Origin: Accumulibacter sp964420975
GTDB lineage: Bacteria; Pseudomonadota; Gammaproteobacteria; Burkholderiales; Rhodocyclaceae
Length of the DNA: 64,000 nucleotides
Assembly: GCA_964420975.1 (NCBI GenBank)
Contig: CAYQVH010000001.1
Span: 281,045-345,044 of the forward strand
Direction of reading: 5' to 3'
In this document: in pieces, positions 35,599 through 43,185 of the stretch
How the letters are laid out: each line of letters starts with the position of its first letter
How positions within the stretch are numbered: position 1 is the first letter of the stretch
The notes under the pieces: model-generated
What the model was told of the DNA's origin: nothing
Database searches by the model: none
Seen by the model: the letters and a program-made list of their open reading frames with translations, nothing else
Program-made: the position numbers and the translations under genes

Positions 35599-35601
35599 TA
35601 G

Positions 35602-35698
35602 CGTTCCGAACTTAATCGCCGTCGGCGGCTGGAACAGGCGATCTCGGTGATACGCGCCAATGGTTATGGCGTGGTGCTGCCGGAGAACGCCAGCTGAT
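35602..35698 (+). pseudogene. unidentified C-terminal coding fragment beside IS5 remnant
   Basis: Directly after the element and its TAG, an open frame of about 31 residues (RSELNRRRRLEQAISVIRA then NGYGVVLPENAS) ends at TGA 35696-35698. It has no start codon. It is in the frame that would continue pxpA if the TAG were read through and the element removed. It may be a chance frame or the tail of a lost gene; I do not recognise it. Confidence 0.3.
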
Positions 35699-35713
35699 CC
35701 GCGGTCATGCCGA

Positions 35714-36652
35714 TCAGACCTCGACCTCGCGCGGCGGCTTCGACGCCGCCCGCACCACCGCCTCGTTAACCTCCGGCGCGCACAGCTCGATGAAGCGGTA
35801 GGCATAGCCGCGCAGGTAATGGCCTCGGCGGACGGCGATGCGTGTGGTGTTGGTCTCGAACAGATGTGCCGAGTCGAGCCGACTCAACTGCAGATCGCGT
35901 TCCGGCCGATAGGCCATCGAGGCCAAGATGCCGACTCCCAGCCCTAGTTCGACGTAGGTCTTGATGACGTCGGCGTCGAGGGCCGACATCACGATGTCCG
36001 GCGACAGGCCGGCCTTGGCGAAGGCAAGGTCGATCCGGGCGCGGCCGGTGAACCCTTCATGGTAGGTCACCACCGGATGCTCGGCGATCGCCTCCAGCGT
36101 CAGCGGATGCAGGCCTTCGAGTGCGTGCCCCTTTGGCACGACCACCGCGTGGTGCCACGAGTAGTACGGGAAGGTAACGATGTCGGCGACGCCGTCGAGC
36201 GCCTCGGTGGCGACGCCGATGTCGGCCTGGCCATCCTGCAGCAGGCTGACAATCTCGCCCGGACTACCCTGATGCAACTTCAGGTGGACTTTCGGGTAAG
36301 TCTTCTTGAACTGCGCAACAACCTGTGGCAGCGCATAGCGCGCTTGTGTGTGCGTCGTCGCGATTGTCAACTGGCCCTGATCTCGATTGCTGAACTGCTC
36401 GGCTAGTCGCTTGATGTTGCCGGCGTCGAGCAACATGCGTTCGACGATTTCGGCCAGTTCGCGCCCGGGGTCGGTCAAACCGAGCAGGCGCTTGCCTTTG
36501 CGGACAAAGAGTTCGATCCCGAGTTCGTCCTCGAGGTCCTTGATGTGCTTGGAAACGCCAGGCTGCGAGGTGAACAGCGCATTGGCGACCTCGGTCAGAT
36601 TGAAATTGCGGCGGACCGTTTCGCGGATGATGCGCAGCTGCTGAAAATTCAT
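35714..36652 (-). CDS. cysB: LysR-type regulator of sulfur assimilation CysB
   Basis: 312 residues from ATG 36652, whose ATGA overlaps the cysA stop. The winged HTH reads MNFQQLRIIRETVRRNFNLTE with SQPGVSKHIKDLEDELG. The effector domain contains ATTHTQARYALPQVVAQFKK, TYHEGFTGRARID and LGVGILASMAY, as in CysB/Cbl. It activates sulfate-uptake genes in response to O- or N-acetylserine. It is the last gene of the operon it probably controls, a placement common in betaproteobacteria. The frame extends further upstream only as an overlap with cysA. Confidence 0.95.
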   Translation of the reverse strand: MNFQQLRIIRETVRRNFNLTEVANALFTSQPGVSKHIKDLEDELGIELFVRKGKRLLGLTDPGRELAEIVERMLLDAGNIKRLAEQFSNRDQGQLTIATTHTQARYALPQVVAQFKKTYPKVHLKLHQGSPGEIVSLLQDGQADIGVATEALDGVADIVTFPYYSWHHAVVVPKGHALEGLHPLTLEAIAEHPVVTYHEGFTGRARIDLAFAKAGLSPDIVMSALDADVIKTYVELGLGVGILASMAYRPERDLQLSRLDSAHLFETNTTRIAVRRGHYLRGYAYRFIELCAPEVNEAVVRAASKPPREVEV

Positions 36653-37770
36653 GCATAGGTTCCGGTGGCGGTCGCGGCGGCGGCCTTGTCGGGATTGGCG
36701 AAGACCCGCAATTGTGAGGGTACCAGCCGCACTGTCGCTCCCTCGGCCAAGTCCAGCCCGGCCAGTTCGGCGCGGGTCAGCTCGACCTCGTAGTAACGCA
36801 GTCCGCCTTCGCTGCCGGTATCGGCGGCGAGCCCGGTCAGCTCGACGCGTGCCGTGGCACCGAAAGTCAGCACGCGTTCGACCCGGGCGGCGAAGCCCCC
36901 GGTCGCGTCGTCGCCGGGGATGATCCTCAGCTCGTGCGGGCGCGCGAAGGCCAGCACCTCGGATCCATGGGCAATGGTCGTGTCCTGGTGCGCCAGCGTG
37001 CGGTCGCCGATTCGCACCGTGGCACCGTCGGCGCGACCGTGGAAGAGATTGACGTTGCCGAGGAAGCCGAAGACGAAGGGCGTCGCCGGCCGCTCGTAGA
37101 CCTCGTCCGGGGTGCCAATCTGTTCGACACGGCCGTGGTTCATCAGCACCACGTGGTCGGCAACTTCCAGCGCTTCCTCCTGGTCGTGGGTGACGAAGAT
37201 CGAGGTGACGTGGATCTCGTCGTGCAGCCGCCGCAGCCACCGCCGTAACTCCTTCCTGACCTTGGCGTCGAGCGCGCCAAAGGGCTCGTCAAGCAGCAGG
37301 ACGCGTGGCTCGACCGCCAGCGCCCGGGCCAGCGCGATGCGCTGGCGCTGGCCTCCGGAAAGCTGCGCCGGGAAACGGTGGGCCAACCAGTCCAGCTGTA
37401 CCAGTTGAAGCAGTTCGTGCACCTTCTTCGCGATCACCGCCTCGCCAGGCTGCTCCTTGCGCGGCTTGACGCGAAGCCCGAAGGCGACGTTGTCGAACAC
37501 CGTCATGTGACGGAACAGCGCGTAGTGCTGAAACACAAAGCCAACCTGGCGCTCGCGCACGTGGGTGTCGGAGGCGTCCTCGCCTTCGAGGATGACGCTG
37601 CCCGAGTCGGCCTCCTCCAGCCCGGCGATGATGCGCAGCAGCGTCGTTTTGCCGCAGCCGGAGGGACCGAGCAGCGCGACCAGTTCGCCGGTTGGGAAAT
37701 CGAGCGAGACGTCGTTGAGGGCGGTGAAGGCGCCGAAGTTCTTGCGGATGTTGCGGACTTGAATGCTCAT
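36649..37770 (-). CDS. cysA: sulfate/thiosulfate ABC transporter ATPase
   Basis: 373 residues. MSIQVRNIRKNFGAFTALNDV opens the protein. Walker A is GPSGCGKTT, Q-loop VFQHYALFRHMTVFDNV, signature LSGGQRQR, Walker B LLLDEPFGALD and H-loop FVTHDQEEALE. The C-terminal regulatory domain carries FLGNVNLFHGR, typical of CysA/SugC-like proteins. It drives CysT/CysW. Overlaps are 4 bp with cysW upstream and 4 bp with cysB downstream. Confidence 0.96.
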   Translation of the reverse strand: MSIQVRNIRKNFGAFTALNDVSLDFPTGELVALLGPSGCGKTTLLRIIAGLEEADSGSVILEGEDASDTHVRERQVGFVFQHYALFRHMTVFDNVAFGLRVKPRKEQPGEAVIAKKVHELLQLVQLDWLAHRFPAQLSGGQRQRIALARALAVEPRVLLLDEPFGALDAKVRKELRRWLRRLHDEIHVTSIFVTHDQEEALEVADHVVLMNHGRVEQIGTPDEVYERPATPFVFGFLGNVNLFHGRADGATVRIGDRTLAHQDTTIAHGSEVLAFARPHELRIIPGDDATGGFAARVERVLTFGATARVELTGLAADTGSEGGLRYYEVELTRAELAGLDLAEGATVRLVPSQLRVFANPDKAAAATATGTYA

Positions 37771-38675
37771 TCAGCGGATTCCTTGAAAGCCTGCGCCGCC
37801 CGCCACTCGACCCAGGTCTTGATGACCAGGGTCACGAGCGCCAGCAGCGCCAGCAGCGAAGCGACGGCGAAGGCGGCGGCGAAGTTGTACTCGTTGTAGA
37901 GGATCTCGACGTGCAGCGGCATCGTGTTGGTCTGGCCGCGGATGTGGCCGGAGACGACCGAGACGGCGCCGAACTCGCCCATCGCCCTGGCGTTGCACAG
38001 GATCACGCCGTAGATCAGGCCCCACTTCACGTTCGGCAGCGTGACGTGCCAGAAAACCTGCCAGCCGGAGGCGCCGAGGACGATTGCCGCTTCTTCTTCC
38101 TCGCGGCCCTGGGCTTCCATCAGCGGGATCAGCTCGCGGGCGACGAAGGGGAAGGTAACGAAGACGGTCGCCAGCACGATGCCCGGCACGGCGAAGATGA
38201 TCTTGATGTCATGGTCGGCGAGCCACGGCCCGAACCAGCCCTGGGCGCCGAAGACCAGCACGTAGATGAGGCCGGCGATCACCGGCGAGACCGAGAAGGG
38301 CAGGTCGATGAAGGTGATCAGCAGGCGCTTGCCGGGGAAGTCGAACTTGGCGATGGCCCAGGCCGCCGATGCGCCGAAGACGAGGTTGAGCGGCACGGCG
38401 ATGGCGGCGGTGAGCAGCGTCAGTTTGACCGCTGACAGCGCGTCGGCGTCGGTCAGCGCGGTGACGTAGGTCTCCCAGCCCTTGCGCAGTGCCTCGACGA
38501 AGACGGCGACCAGCGGCAGCAGCAGGAAGACGCCGAAGAAGGCCAGCGAGAGGCCGACGATGGACCACTTGATCCAGACCGGCTCGCGGGTCGCCGCCGA
38601 GTTCTCGTAGCGGGCGGCGCCATGGATCGGCGTCGCCGGCTGGGCCAGCGCGAGGGTGGAGGTCGCAGCACCCAT
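37767..38675 (-). CDS. cysW: sulfate ABC transporter permease CysW
   Basis: 302 residues from ATG 38675, which shares one base with the cysT stop (TGATG). A soluble N-terminus of about 35 residues precedes six membrane helices. The EAA loop is EEEEAAIVLGASGWQVFWHVTLPNVK and the signature GEFGAVSVVSGHIRGQTNTMPL follows. Both are typical of CysW. It pairs with CysT as the inner-membrane channel. Confidence 0.95.
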   Translation of the reverse strand: MGAATSTLALAQPATPIHGAARYENSAATREPVWIKWSIVGLSLAFFGVFLLLPLVAVFVEALRKGWETYVTALTDADALSAVKLTLLTAAIAVPLNLVFGASAAWAIAKFDFPGKRLLITFIDLPFSVSPVIAGLIYVLVFGAQGWFGPWLADHDIKIIFAVPGIVLATVFVTFPFVARELIPLMEAQGREEEEAAIVLGASGWQVFWHVTLPNVKWGLIYGVILCNARAMGEFGAVSVVSGHIRGQTNTMPLHVEILYNEYNFAAAFAVASLLALLALVTLVIKTWVEWRAAQAFKESAE

Positions 38676-39574
38676 CAGCCGACTCTCCCGGTGCGTTTCG
38701 CCGTCCACGCCTGCAGGCCGTTGATCACCAGCAGCAGGACGAAGGAGACCACCAGCATGACCACGGCGATGGCCGTGGCGCCGGTGTAGTCGTACTGTTC
38801 GAGCTTGGTGATGATCATCAGCGGCGTGATCTCGGAGACCATCGGCAGGTTGCCGGCGATGAAGATGACCGAGCCGTATTCGCCGACGGCGCGGGCAAAG
38901 GCCAGCGCGAAACCGGTCAGGAGCGCCGGCAGGACGATCGGCAGGATGACCAGGCGGAAGGTCTGCCAGCGGTCGGCGCCGAGCGCGGCGGCGGCTTCCT
39001 CGAGCTCGCGGTCGAGATCCTCGAGCACCGGCTGCACGGTGCGGACGACGAAGGGCAGGCCGATGAAGACCAGCGCGACCAGCACCCCGAGCGGCGTGAA
39101 GGCGACCTTGATCCCGAGCGCTTCGAGGTACTGCCCGAGCCAGCCGTTCTTCGCGTACAGCGCGGTCAGCGCGATGCCGGCGACGGCGGTCGGCAGTGCG
39201 AAGGGCAGGTCGACCAGGGTATCGACCAGCTTCTTGCCGGGGAAGGTGTAGCGGACCAGCGCCCAAGCGAGCATCAGGCCGAAGACGGCGTTGATCGCCG
39301 CCGCCAGCAGCGAAGCGCCGAAGCTGAGTTTGTAGGAGGCGACCACACGGGGGGCGCTGACGACCTCCCAGAAGCCCTCCCAGCCGAGGCTGGCGGTCTT
39401 GAGGAAGACGGCGGCGAGCGGGATCAGGATGACGAGGCCGAGATAGACCAGCGTGTAGCCGAGCGTCAGGCCGAAGCCGGGGATGACGTCGAACTTGCGC
39501 CGCCGGTGCCGCGCGGCGCCCGCATGGCCGTCGCCGGCGCCCGGAATGGGTTGGGCCGAGGCGAATCCGGTCAT
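38675..39574 (-). CDS. cysT: sulfate ABC transporter permease CysT (CysU)
   Basis: 299 residues. An Ala/Gly-rich N-terminal tail (about 28 residues) precedes six helices. The family motifs are PGFGLTLGYTLVYLGLVILIP, DLPFALPTAVAGIALTALY, the EAA loop LEEAAAALGADRWQTFRLVILP and GEYGSVIFIAGNLP. The gene follows sbp1 in the same operon after an 80-bp gap that contains two stem-loops. Confidence 0.95.
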   Translation of the reverse strand: MTGFASAQPIPGAGDGHAGAARHRRRKFDVIPGFGLTLGYTLVYLGLVILIPLAAVFLKTASLGWEGFWEVVSAPRVVASYKLSFGASLLAAAINAVFGLMLAWALVRYTFPGKKLVDTLVDLPFALPTAVAGIALTALYAKNGWLGQYLEALGIKVAFTPLGVLVALVFIGLPFVVRTVQPVLEDLDRELEEAAAALGADRWQTFRLVILPIVLPALLTGFALAFARAVGEYGSVIFIAGNLPMVSEITPLMIITKLEQYDYTGATAIAVVMLVVSFVLLLVINGLQAWTAKRTGRVG

Positions 39575-39603
39575 GTCACTGCCCTCCTGTCGCTGCGCGA
39601 TAT

Positions 39604-39655
39604 CCTCCCCTTGGGAGGAAGAGCACTCCCTTCGGGCGGCCGTGCGGGAGTGCTC
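39604..39655 (-). promoter_or_regulatory. paired stem-loops between sbp1 and cysT
   Basis: CCTCCC-CTT-GGGAGG near 39604-39620 and GAGCACTCCC (39621-39630) with GGGAGTGCTC (39646-39655) form two adjacent hairpins in the sbp1-cysT gap. There is no T-run, so they look like mRNA-stabilising or attenuating structures that let the binding protein be made in excess over the permeases, as in many ABC operons (inference). Confidence 0.45.
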
Positions 39656-40655
39656 ATCGCTTGCTCACGATCTGGTCGTAGAGGCCGCCGTCGGCGAAGT
39701 GCTCCTTCTGCACCTTGTCCCAGCCGCCGAGCTGCTGCTCGACGCTGAAGACCTTGAGCGGCGGAAACTGCATCGCGTACTTCGCCAGCACGCCGGGATC
39801 GCGCGGGCGGAAGTGGTGCCTGGCGATGATCTCCTGGCCAGCCGGCGAGAAGAGGAATTCGAGGTAGGCGGTGGCGAGCTTCCGCGTGCCCTTCCTGTCG
39901 ACGACCTTGTCGACGACGGCGACCGGCGCCGGGGCATCGATCGAGAGGCTGGGATAGACGACGTCGAACTGGTCGCCGCCGACCTCCTTGTCGATCAGCA
40001 CGGCCTCGTTCTCGAAGGTCACCAGCACGTCACCGATGCCGCGCTGGGTGAAGGTGGTGGTGGCGCCGCGGCCGCCGCCGTCGAGCACCGGGACGTTGGC
40101 GAAGAGCTTCTGCACGAACTCGCGCGCCTTCGCCTCGCCGCCCAGCGTCTGCTGCGCGTAGCCCCAGGCGGCGAGCCAGGTGTAGCGGCCGTTGCCAGAG
40201 GTCTTGGGGTTGGGGACGATGACCTGCAAACCCGGACGGATCAGGTCGTTCCAGTCCTTGATGCCCTTGGGATTGCCCTTCCTGACCAGGAAGATGGTGG
40301 TCGTGGTGTAGGGGGCGGCATTGAACGGCAGGCGCTTCTTCCAGTCGGCGGCGACCAGGCCGTTCCTGGCCAGGATGTCGATGTCGGGCGACTGGTTCAT
40401 GGTGACGACGTCGGCCTCCAGCCCGGCGATGACGGCGCCGGCCTGCTTGCTCGAACCGCCGTGCGACTGGTTGAACGTCGGCGCCGAGTTGCCCCGTGCC
40501 AGCCACTCCTTCGCAAACACTGGGTTGAGGTCTTTGTAGAGCTCGCGCGAGACGTCATAGGAGACGTTCAGCAGCGTGTTCTGCGCGGTGGCGGGCAGTG
40601 CGGCGGCGAGGCCGAGAGCGACGAGGAAATAAACAAACCGGCGGGCGAGGTGCAT
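39654..40655 (-). CDS. sbp: periplasmic sulfate-binding protein, copy 1
   Basis: 333 residues from ATG 40655. The signal peptide HLARRFVYFLVALGLAAALPATA leads into QNTLLNVSYDVSRELYKDLNPVF, the standard opening of Sbp/CysP proteins. FNQSHGGSSKQAGAVIAGLEADVVT includes the sulfate-binding loop SHGGSSKQ. It feeds CysT/CysW/CysA. A longer frame from 40793 runs through the conserved upstream motif and is rejected. A paralogue, sbp2, lies two genes upstream with clear sequence similarity throughout. Confidence 0.95.
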   Translation of the reverse strand: MHLARRFVYFLVALGLAAALPATAQNTLLNVSYDVSRELYKDLNPVFAKEWLARGNSAPTFNQSHGGSSKQAGAVIAGLEADVVTMNQSPDIDILARNGLVAADWKKRLPFNAAPYTTTTIFLVRKGNPKGIKDWNDLIRPGLQVIVPNPKTSGNGRYTWLAAWGYAQQTLGGEAKAREFVQKLFANVPVLDGGGRGATTTFTQRGIGDVLVTFENEAVLIDKEVGGDQFDVVYPSLSIDAPAPVAVVDKVVDRKGTRKLATAYLEFLFSPAGQEIIARHHFRPRDPGVLAKYAMQFPPLKVFSVEQQLGGWDKVQKEHFADGGLYDQIVSKR

Positions 40656-40716
40656 CGGAGTGCTTCGGGGTGAAGGAGACGGGAGAGAGAGTCTAAGAAG
40701 CTTTGTTGCCGCGGCC

Positions 40717-40741
40717 AACGAAGAAAAACTGCTTTGCTTAT
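40717..40741 (-). promoter_or_regulatory. conserved 25-bp motif upstream of sbp1
   Basis: On the + strand it opens AACGAAGAAAAA and ends TTTGCTTAT. The same 25-bp pattern with four mismatches or fewer occurs at 42550-42574. Both copies begin exactly 62 bp upstream of the start codon of a sulfate-binding protein. This is AT-rich and read as ATAAGCAAA from the gene side, which fits a CysB-type activator site. Confidence 0.6.
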
Positions 40742-40779
40742 TTGGTTTCGCGCAAAGGGCGGCAGGCTCTGCACGGGGT

Positions 40780-41439
40780 TCAGTCGGTGCCACAGTCGCG
40801 CAGCAGCGGCCGCCGCAGGCGCGACTGTCGCGGCACGCTGCGGCCGTCGACCGGCAGCTCGCCGACCGGGACGCCGTTGTGGGTGCGCTGCAAGGTTTCG
40901 AGCAGATGTTTTCCTTCGGGCCAGGGACCGTGGCCGGACTCGACGTTGATGTGGCCGACGCTGCCGAGGCAGAGGAAGCGGCTGCCCCAGCGCTCGGCCC
41001 ACCACGCGGCGCGTGTCAGCCGGAGCCAGGGGTCGTCGGCACTGGCGACCACCAGGCTGGGAAAGCCCAGGGGCTCGGCCGGCAGGTCGGCGGCGATGCC
41101 GGCGTCGCAGTATTCGTCGCCGGGCGGGCGCAAGCCGGCGGTGGTGAAGCGCTCGGGGTCGGCCGGTGCGACCAGCAGGGCGCCGGCGATGCGTTCGCGG
41201 CGGTCGACCGCAGCGGCGACGGCAGCGAGGACACCGAAGCTGTGGCCGACAAGGAAGACGGCGCCGGCGGCGCGGTCGATCTCGCGCCGCACGGCACCGG
41301 CCCAGCGAGCGAGCACCGGCGCTTCCCAGTCCGACTGCTCGACCCGGCGGGCGTTGGACAGCCGCGTCTGAAGCCAGCTCTGCCAATGCTCCGGGCCGCT
41401 GCCGTGCAGGCCGGGGACGATCAGCGTCGTGGTCAGCAT
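40780..41439 (-). CDS. alpha/beta hydrolase, RBBP9/YdeN family
   Basis: 219 residues. TTTLIVPGLHGSGPEHWQSWL starts the family. The nucleophile elbow is GHSFG, the acid is in SADDPW, and the catalytic His is in GHINVESGHGPW. These match small RBBP9/YdeN serine hydrolases. No signal peptide; cytosolic. It sits inside the sulfate operon between the two binding-protein genes, 20 bp after sbp2, so it is probably co-expressed under sulfur limitation. The substrate is unknown. The C-terminal Arg-rich tail is longer than usual. Confidence 0.88.
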   Translation of the reverse strand: MLTTTLIVPGLHGSGPEHWQSWLQTRLSNARRVEQSDWEAPVLARWAGAVRREIDRAAGAVFLVGHSFGVLAAVAAAVDRRERIAGALLVAPADPERFTTAGLRPPGDEYCDAGIAADLPAEPLGFPSLVVASADDPWLRLTRAAWWAERWGSRFLCLGSVGHINVESGHGPWPEGKHLLETLQRTHNGVPVGELPVDGRSVPRQSRLRRPLLRDCGTD

Positions 41440-41459
41440 GGCCGCGGGCGTTTCCGTGC

Positions 41460-42488
41460 TCAGCGCGCCTGGATCTGGTCGAACACTCCACCGTCGGCGA
41501 AATGCGTCTTCTGCGCCTTGCTCCAGCCGCCGAAAACCTCGTCGATGGTAAACAGCTTGACGGGAGAGAACTGCTTCGCGTACTTCGCCGCGACTTTGTC
41601 ATCGCGCGGCCGGTAATAGTGCTTGCCGGCGATTTCCTGGCCTTCGGGACTGTAGAGGTATTCGAGGTAAGCGGTCGCCTGCCTGCGCGTGCCCTTCTTA
41701 TCGACGACCTTGTCGACCACCGAGACCGGCGGTTCGGCGAGGATCGACAGCGAGGGCGTGACGATCTCGAACTTGTCCGGGCCGAGTTCCTTGGCCGACA
41801 GGTAGGCCTCGTTTTCCCAGGCCAGCAGCACGTCACCGATGCCACGTTCGGCGAAGGTCGTCGTCGATCCGCGGGCGCCGGAGTCGAGCACCTTGACGTT
41901 GGCGTAGAGTTTCTTCACGAAGTCCTTGGCCCGCAGTTCCTTCTCCTGGTCAGTGCCGCCCGGCTGTTTGAGCGCGTAGCCCCAGGCAGCGAGGTAGTTC
42001 CAGCGGGCGCCACCGGAGGTCTTGGGGTTGGGGGTGATGATCTCGACGCCGGGTCTGATCAGGTCGCCCCAGTCGCGGATCTTCTTCGGGTTGCCCTTGC
42101 GCACGAGGAAGACGATGGTCGAGGTGTAGGGCGAGGCGTTGTTCGGCAGGCGCTTCTGCCAGTCGGCCGGAATCAGCTTGCCCTTCTCGTGCAGGGCGTC
42201 GATGTCGTAGGCCAGAGCCAGTGTCACGACGTCGGCGTCGAGCCCATCGATGACGGCGCGTGCCTGCTTGGCCGAGCCGCCGTGCGACTGGTTGATCTTC
42301 AGCGCTTCACCATTCTTCGCCTGCCAGTGCTTGAGGAAGGCGGCGTTAAAGTCCTGGTACAGCTCGCGGGTCGGGTCGTAGGAGACGTTCAGCAGCGTGG
42401 TCTGCGCCTGCGATACGGCGGAGATGCTGGCGAAACCGAGGACGAGGATCAGACGGGTGAAGCGGCGGCGCGTTGAGGAGGCATTCAT
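41460..42488 (-). CDS. periplasmic sulfate-binding protein, copy 2
   Basis: 342 residues from ATG 42488; a frame extending to 42662 includes promoter sequence and is rejected. The signal peptide ends near SAVSQA, followed by QTTLLNVSYDPTRELYQDFN. The binding loop SHGGSAKQARAVIDGLDADVV matches copy 1. Differences such as DIDALHEKGKL versus the copy 1 DILARNGLV may reflect different affinity or substrate (sulfate, thiosulfate, or another oxyanion). It is the first gene of the leftward sulfate operon. Confidence 0.94.
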   Translation of the reverse strand: MNASSTRRRFTRLILVLGFASISAVSQAQTTLLNVSYDPTRELYQDFNAAFLKHWQAKNGEALKINQSHGGSAKQARAVIDGLDADVVTLALAYDIDALHEKGKLIPADWQKRLPNNASPYTSTIVFLVRKGNPKKIRDWGDLIRPGVEIITPNPKTSGGARWNYLAAWGYALKQPGGTDQEKELRAKDFVKKLYANVKVLDSGARGSTTTFAERGIGDVLLAWENEAYLSAKELGPDKFEIVTPSLSILAEPPVSVVDKVVDKKGTRRQATAYLEYLYSPEGQEIAGKHYYRPRDDKVAAKYAKQFSPVKLFTIDEVFGGWSKAQKTHFADGGVFDQIQAR

Positions 42489-42549
42489 TTCCGGTTTCCG
42501 TACGGGGATTGAAGACCAGCGCACTCTAGCGGCGCTGCCACTGCGACGG

Positions 42550-42574
42550 AACGAAGAAAAAATTGTTTGCTTAT
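42550..42574 (-). promoter_or_regulatory. conserved 25-bp motif upstream of sbp2
   Basis: Second copy of the motif seen at 40717-40741, again beginning 62 bp upstream of the start codon. On the + strand it opens AACGAAGAAAAA and ends GTTTGCTTAT. Probable CysB-responsive operator/promoter for the operon. Confidence 0.6.
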
Positions 42575-42689
42575 GCCGGCTGCGACCAGGCTGGCCGGGA
42601 TTCGGGAGCCGGCCTTGACTGTCGTCGCGGGGTGCACGCCCTCCGTCGGGAACAGAGGTCATTCATTAGCCCAGGACCAAGCGCCGGGG

Positions 42690-42995
42690 CTGGCCGTCAA
42701 CTTCGCCTATCGGCGCTTCAAGGCGGAGGGCATCGGGCCGTTCTCTGCCGCTTCCTCCGATTCCGCAAGACCAGACCTTCCTGAACATTCTGGCGCCCGG
42801 TGTCATTCAGGATCAAGTGAACCTCGGCGCGACGTAGCGACAAGGCAAATCCGGCGAGTTGAGCATTGCCTATACCCACGGCTTCAAGAAAACAGTCAAG
42901 GGGGCCGGGTCGATCCCAATGCGTAGGGCGGGGGCGAAGCCGATATCCATCTCTCCGAGGACATCCTGTGCATCGCCTACGGGTGGAAATTCTGA
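42690..42995 (+). pseudogene. C-terminal remnant of an outer-membrane FadL/OMPP1-type transporter
   Basis: Broken frames read FAYRRFKAEGIGPFS, then DQTFLNILAPGVIQDQVNLG with an in-frame TAG, then RQGKSGELSIAYTHGFKKTV. After a frame change they read EADIHLSEDILCIAYGWKF and a stop at 42995. The antiparallel strand pattern and the final aromatic residue are those of a beta-barrel C-terminus, and the wording fits the OMPP1/FadL hydrocarbon transporter family. At least one stop and one frameshift make it dead. It lies between the divergent sulfate and encapsulin operons. Confidence 0.6.
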
Positions 42996-43017
42996 GCGCC
43001 TGATGGCTAAGGCCAAC

Positions 43018-43060
43018 ATCGTTATTACGGTAATCGTTATATCGATCTGAATTTTTATTC
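43018..43060 (+). promoter_or_regulatory. AT-rich promoter/operator region of the rhodanese-encapsulin operon
   Basis: The direct repeat ATCGTTAT occurs at 43018-43025 and 43033-43040. The palindrome ATTAC-G-GTAAT (43024-43034) is embedded between. The stretch is far more AT-rich than its surroundings and lies about 130 bp upstream of the rhodanese start. It is a plausible CysB or other regulator site; none is proven. Confidence 0.4.
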
Positions 43061-43185
43061 GTTCTTGGTATGAAGCGCGGGGCATAAATTGGTGGCTACA
43101 CACACCGAGCAAGAGGGCGGTGCCCCACAAACCCCCCGTGGATGCCCGTTTGGGCGTTCGCCAAGCAATGCGAAAGGAATTTGAA

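Noticed and set aside
36653..37240. N-terminal extension of the cysB frame into cysA
   Set aside because: The ATG at 36652 is the standard CysB start and overlaps the cysA stop as ATGA; the extension is cysA in another frame.
38676..39266. N-terminal extension of the cysW frame into cysT
   Set aside because: The conserved CysW start at 38675 overlaps the cysT stop; the extension is antisense-like Arg-rich sequence with no family.
40656..40793. Longer start for sbp1
   Set aside because: It would translate through the conserved 25-bp upstream motif and place 46 residues before an obvious signal peptide.
41166..42476. 436-residue forward frame across the hydrolase and sbp2
   Set aside because: Antisense to two genes with conserved catalytic and binding motifs; low-complexity composition.
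42489..42662. Longer start for sbp2
   Set aside because: Same reasoning: it covers the promoter motif and precedes the signal peptide.
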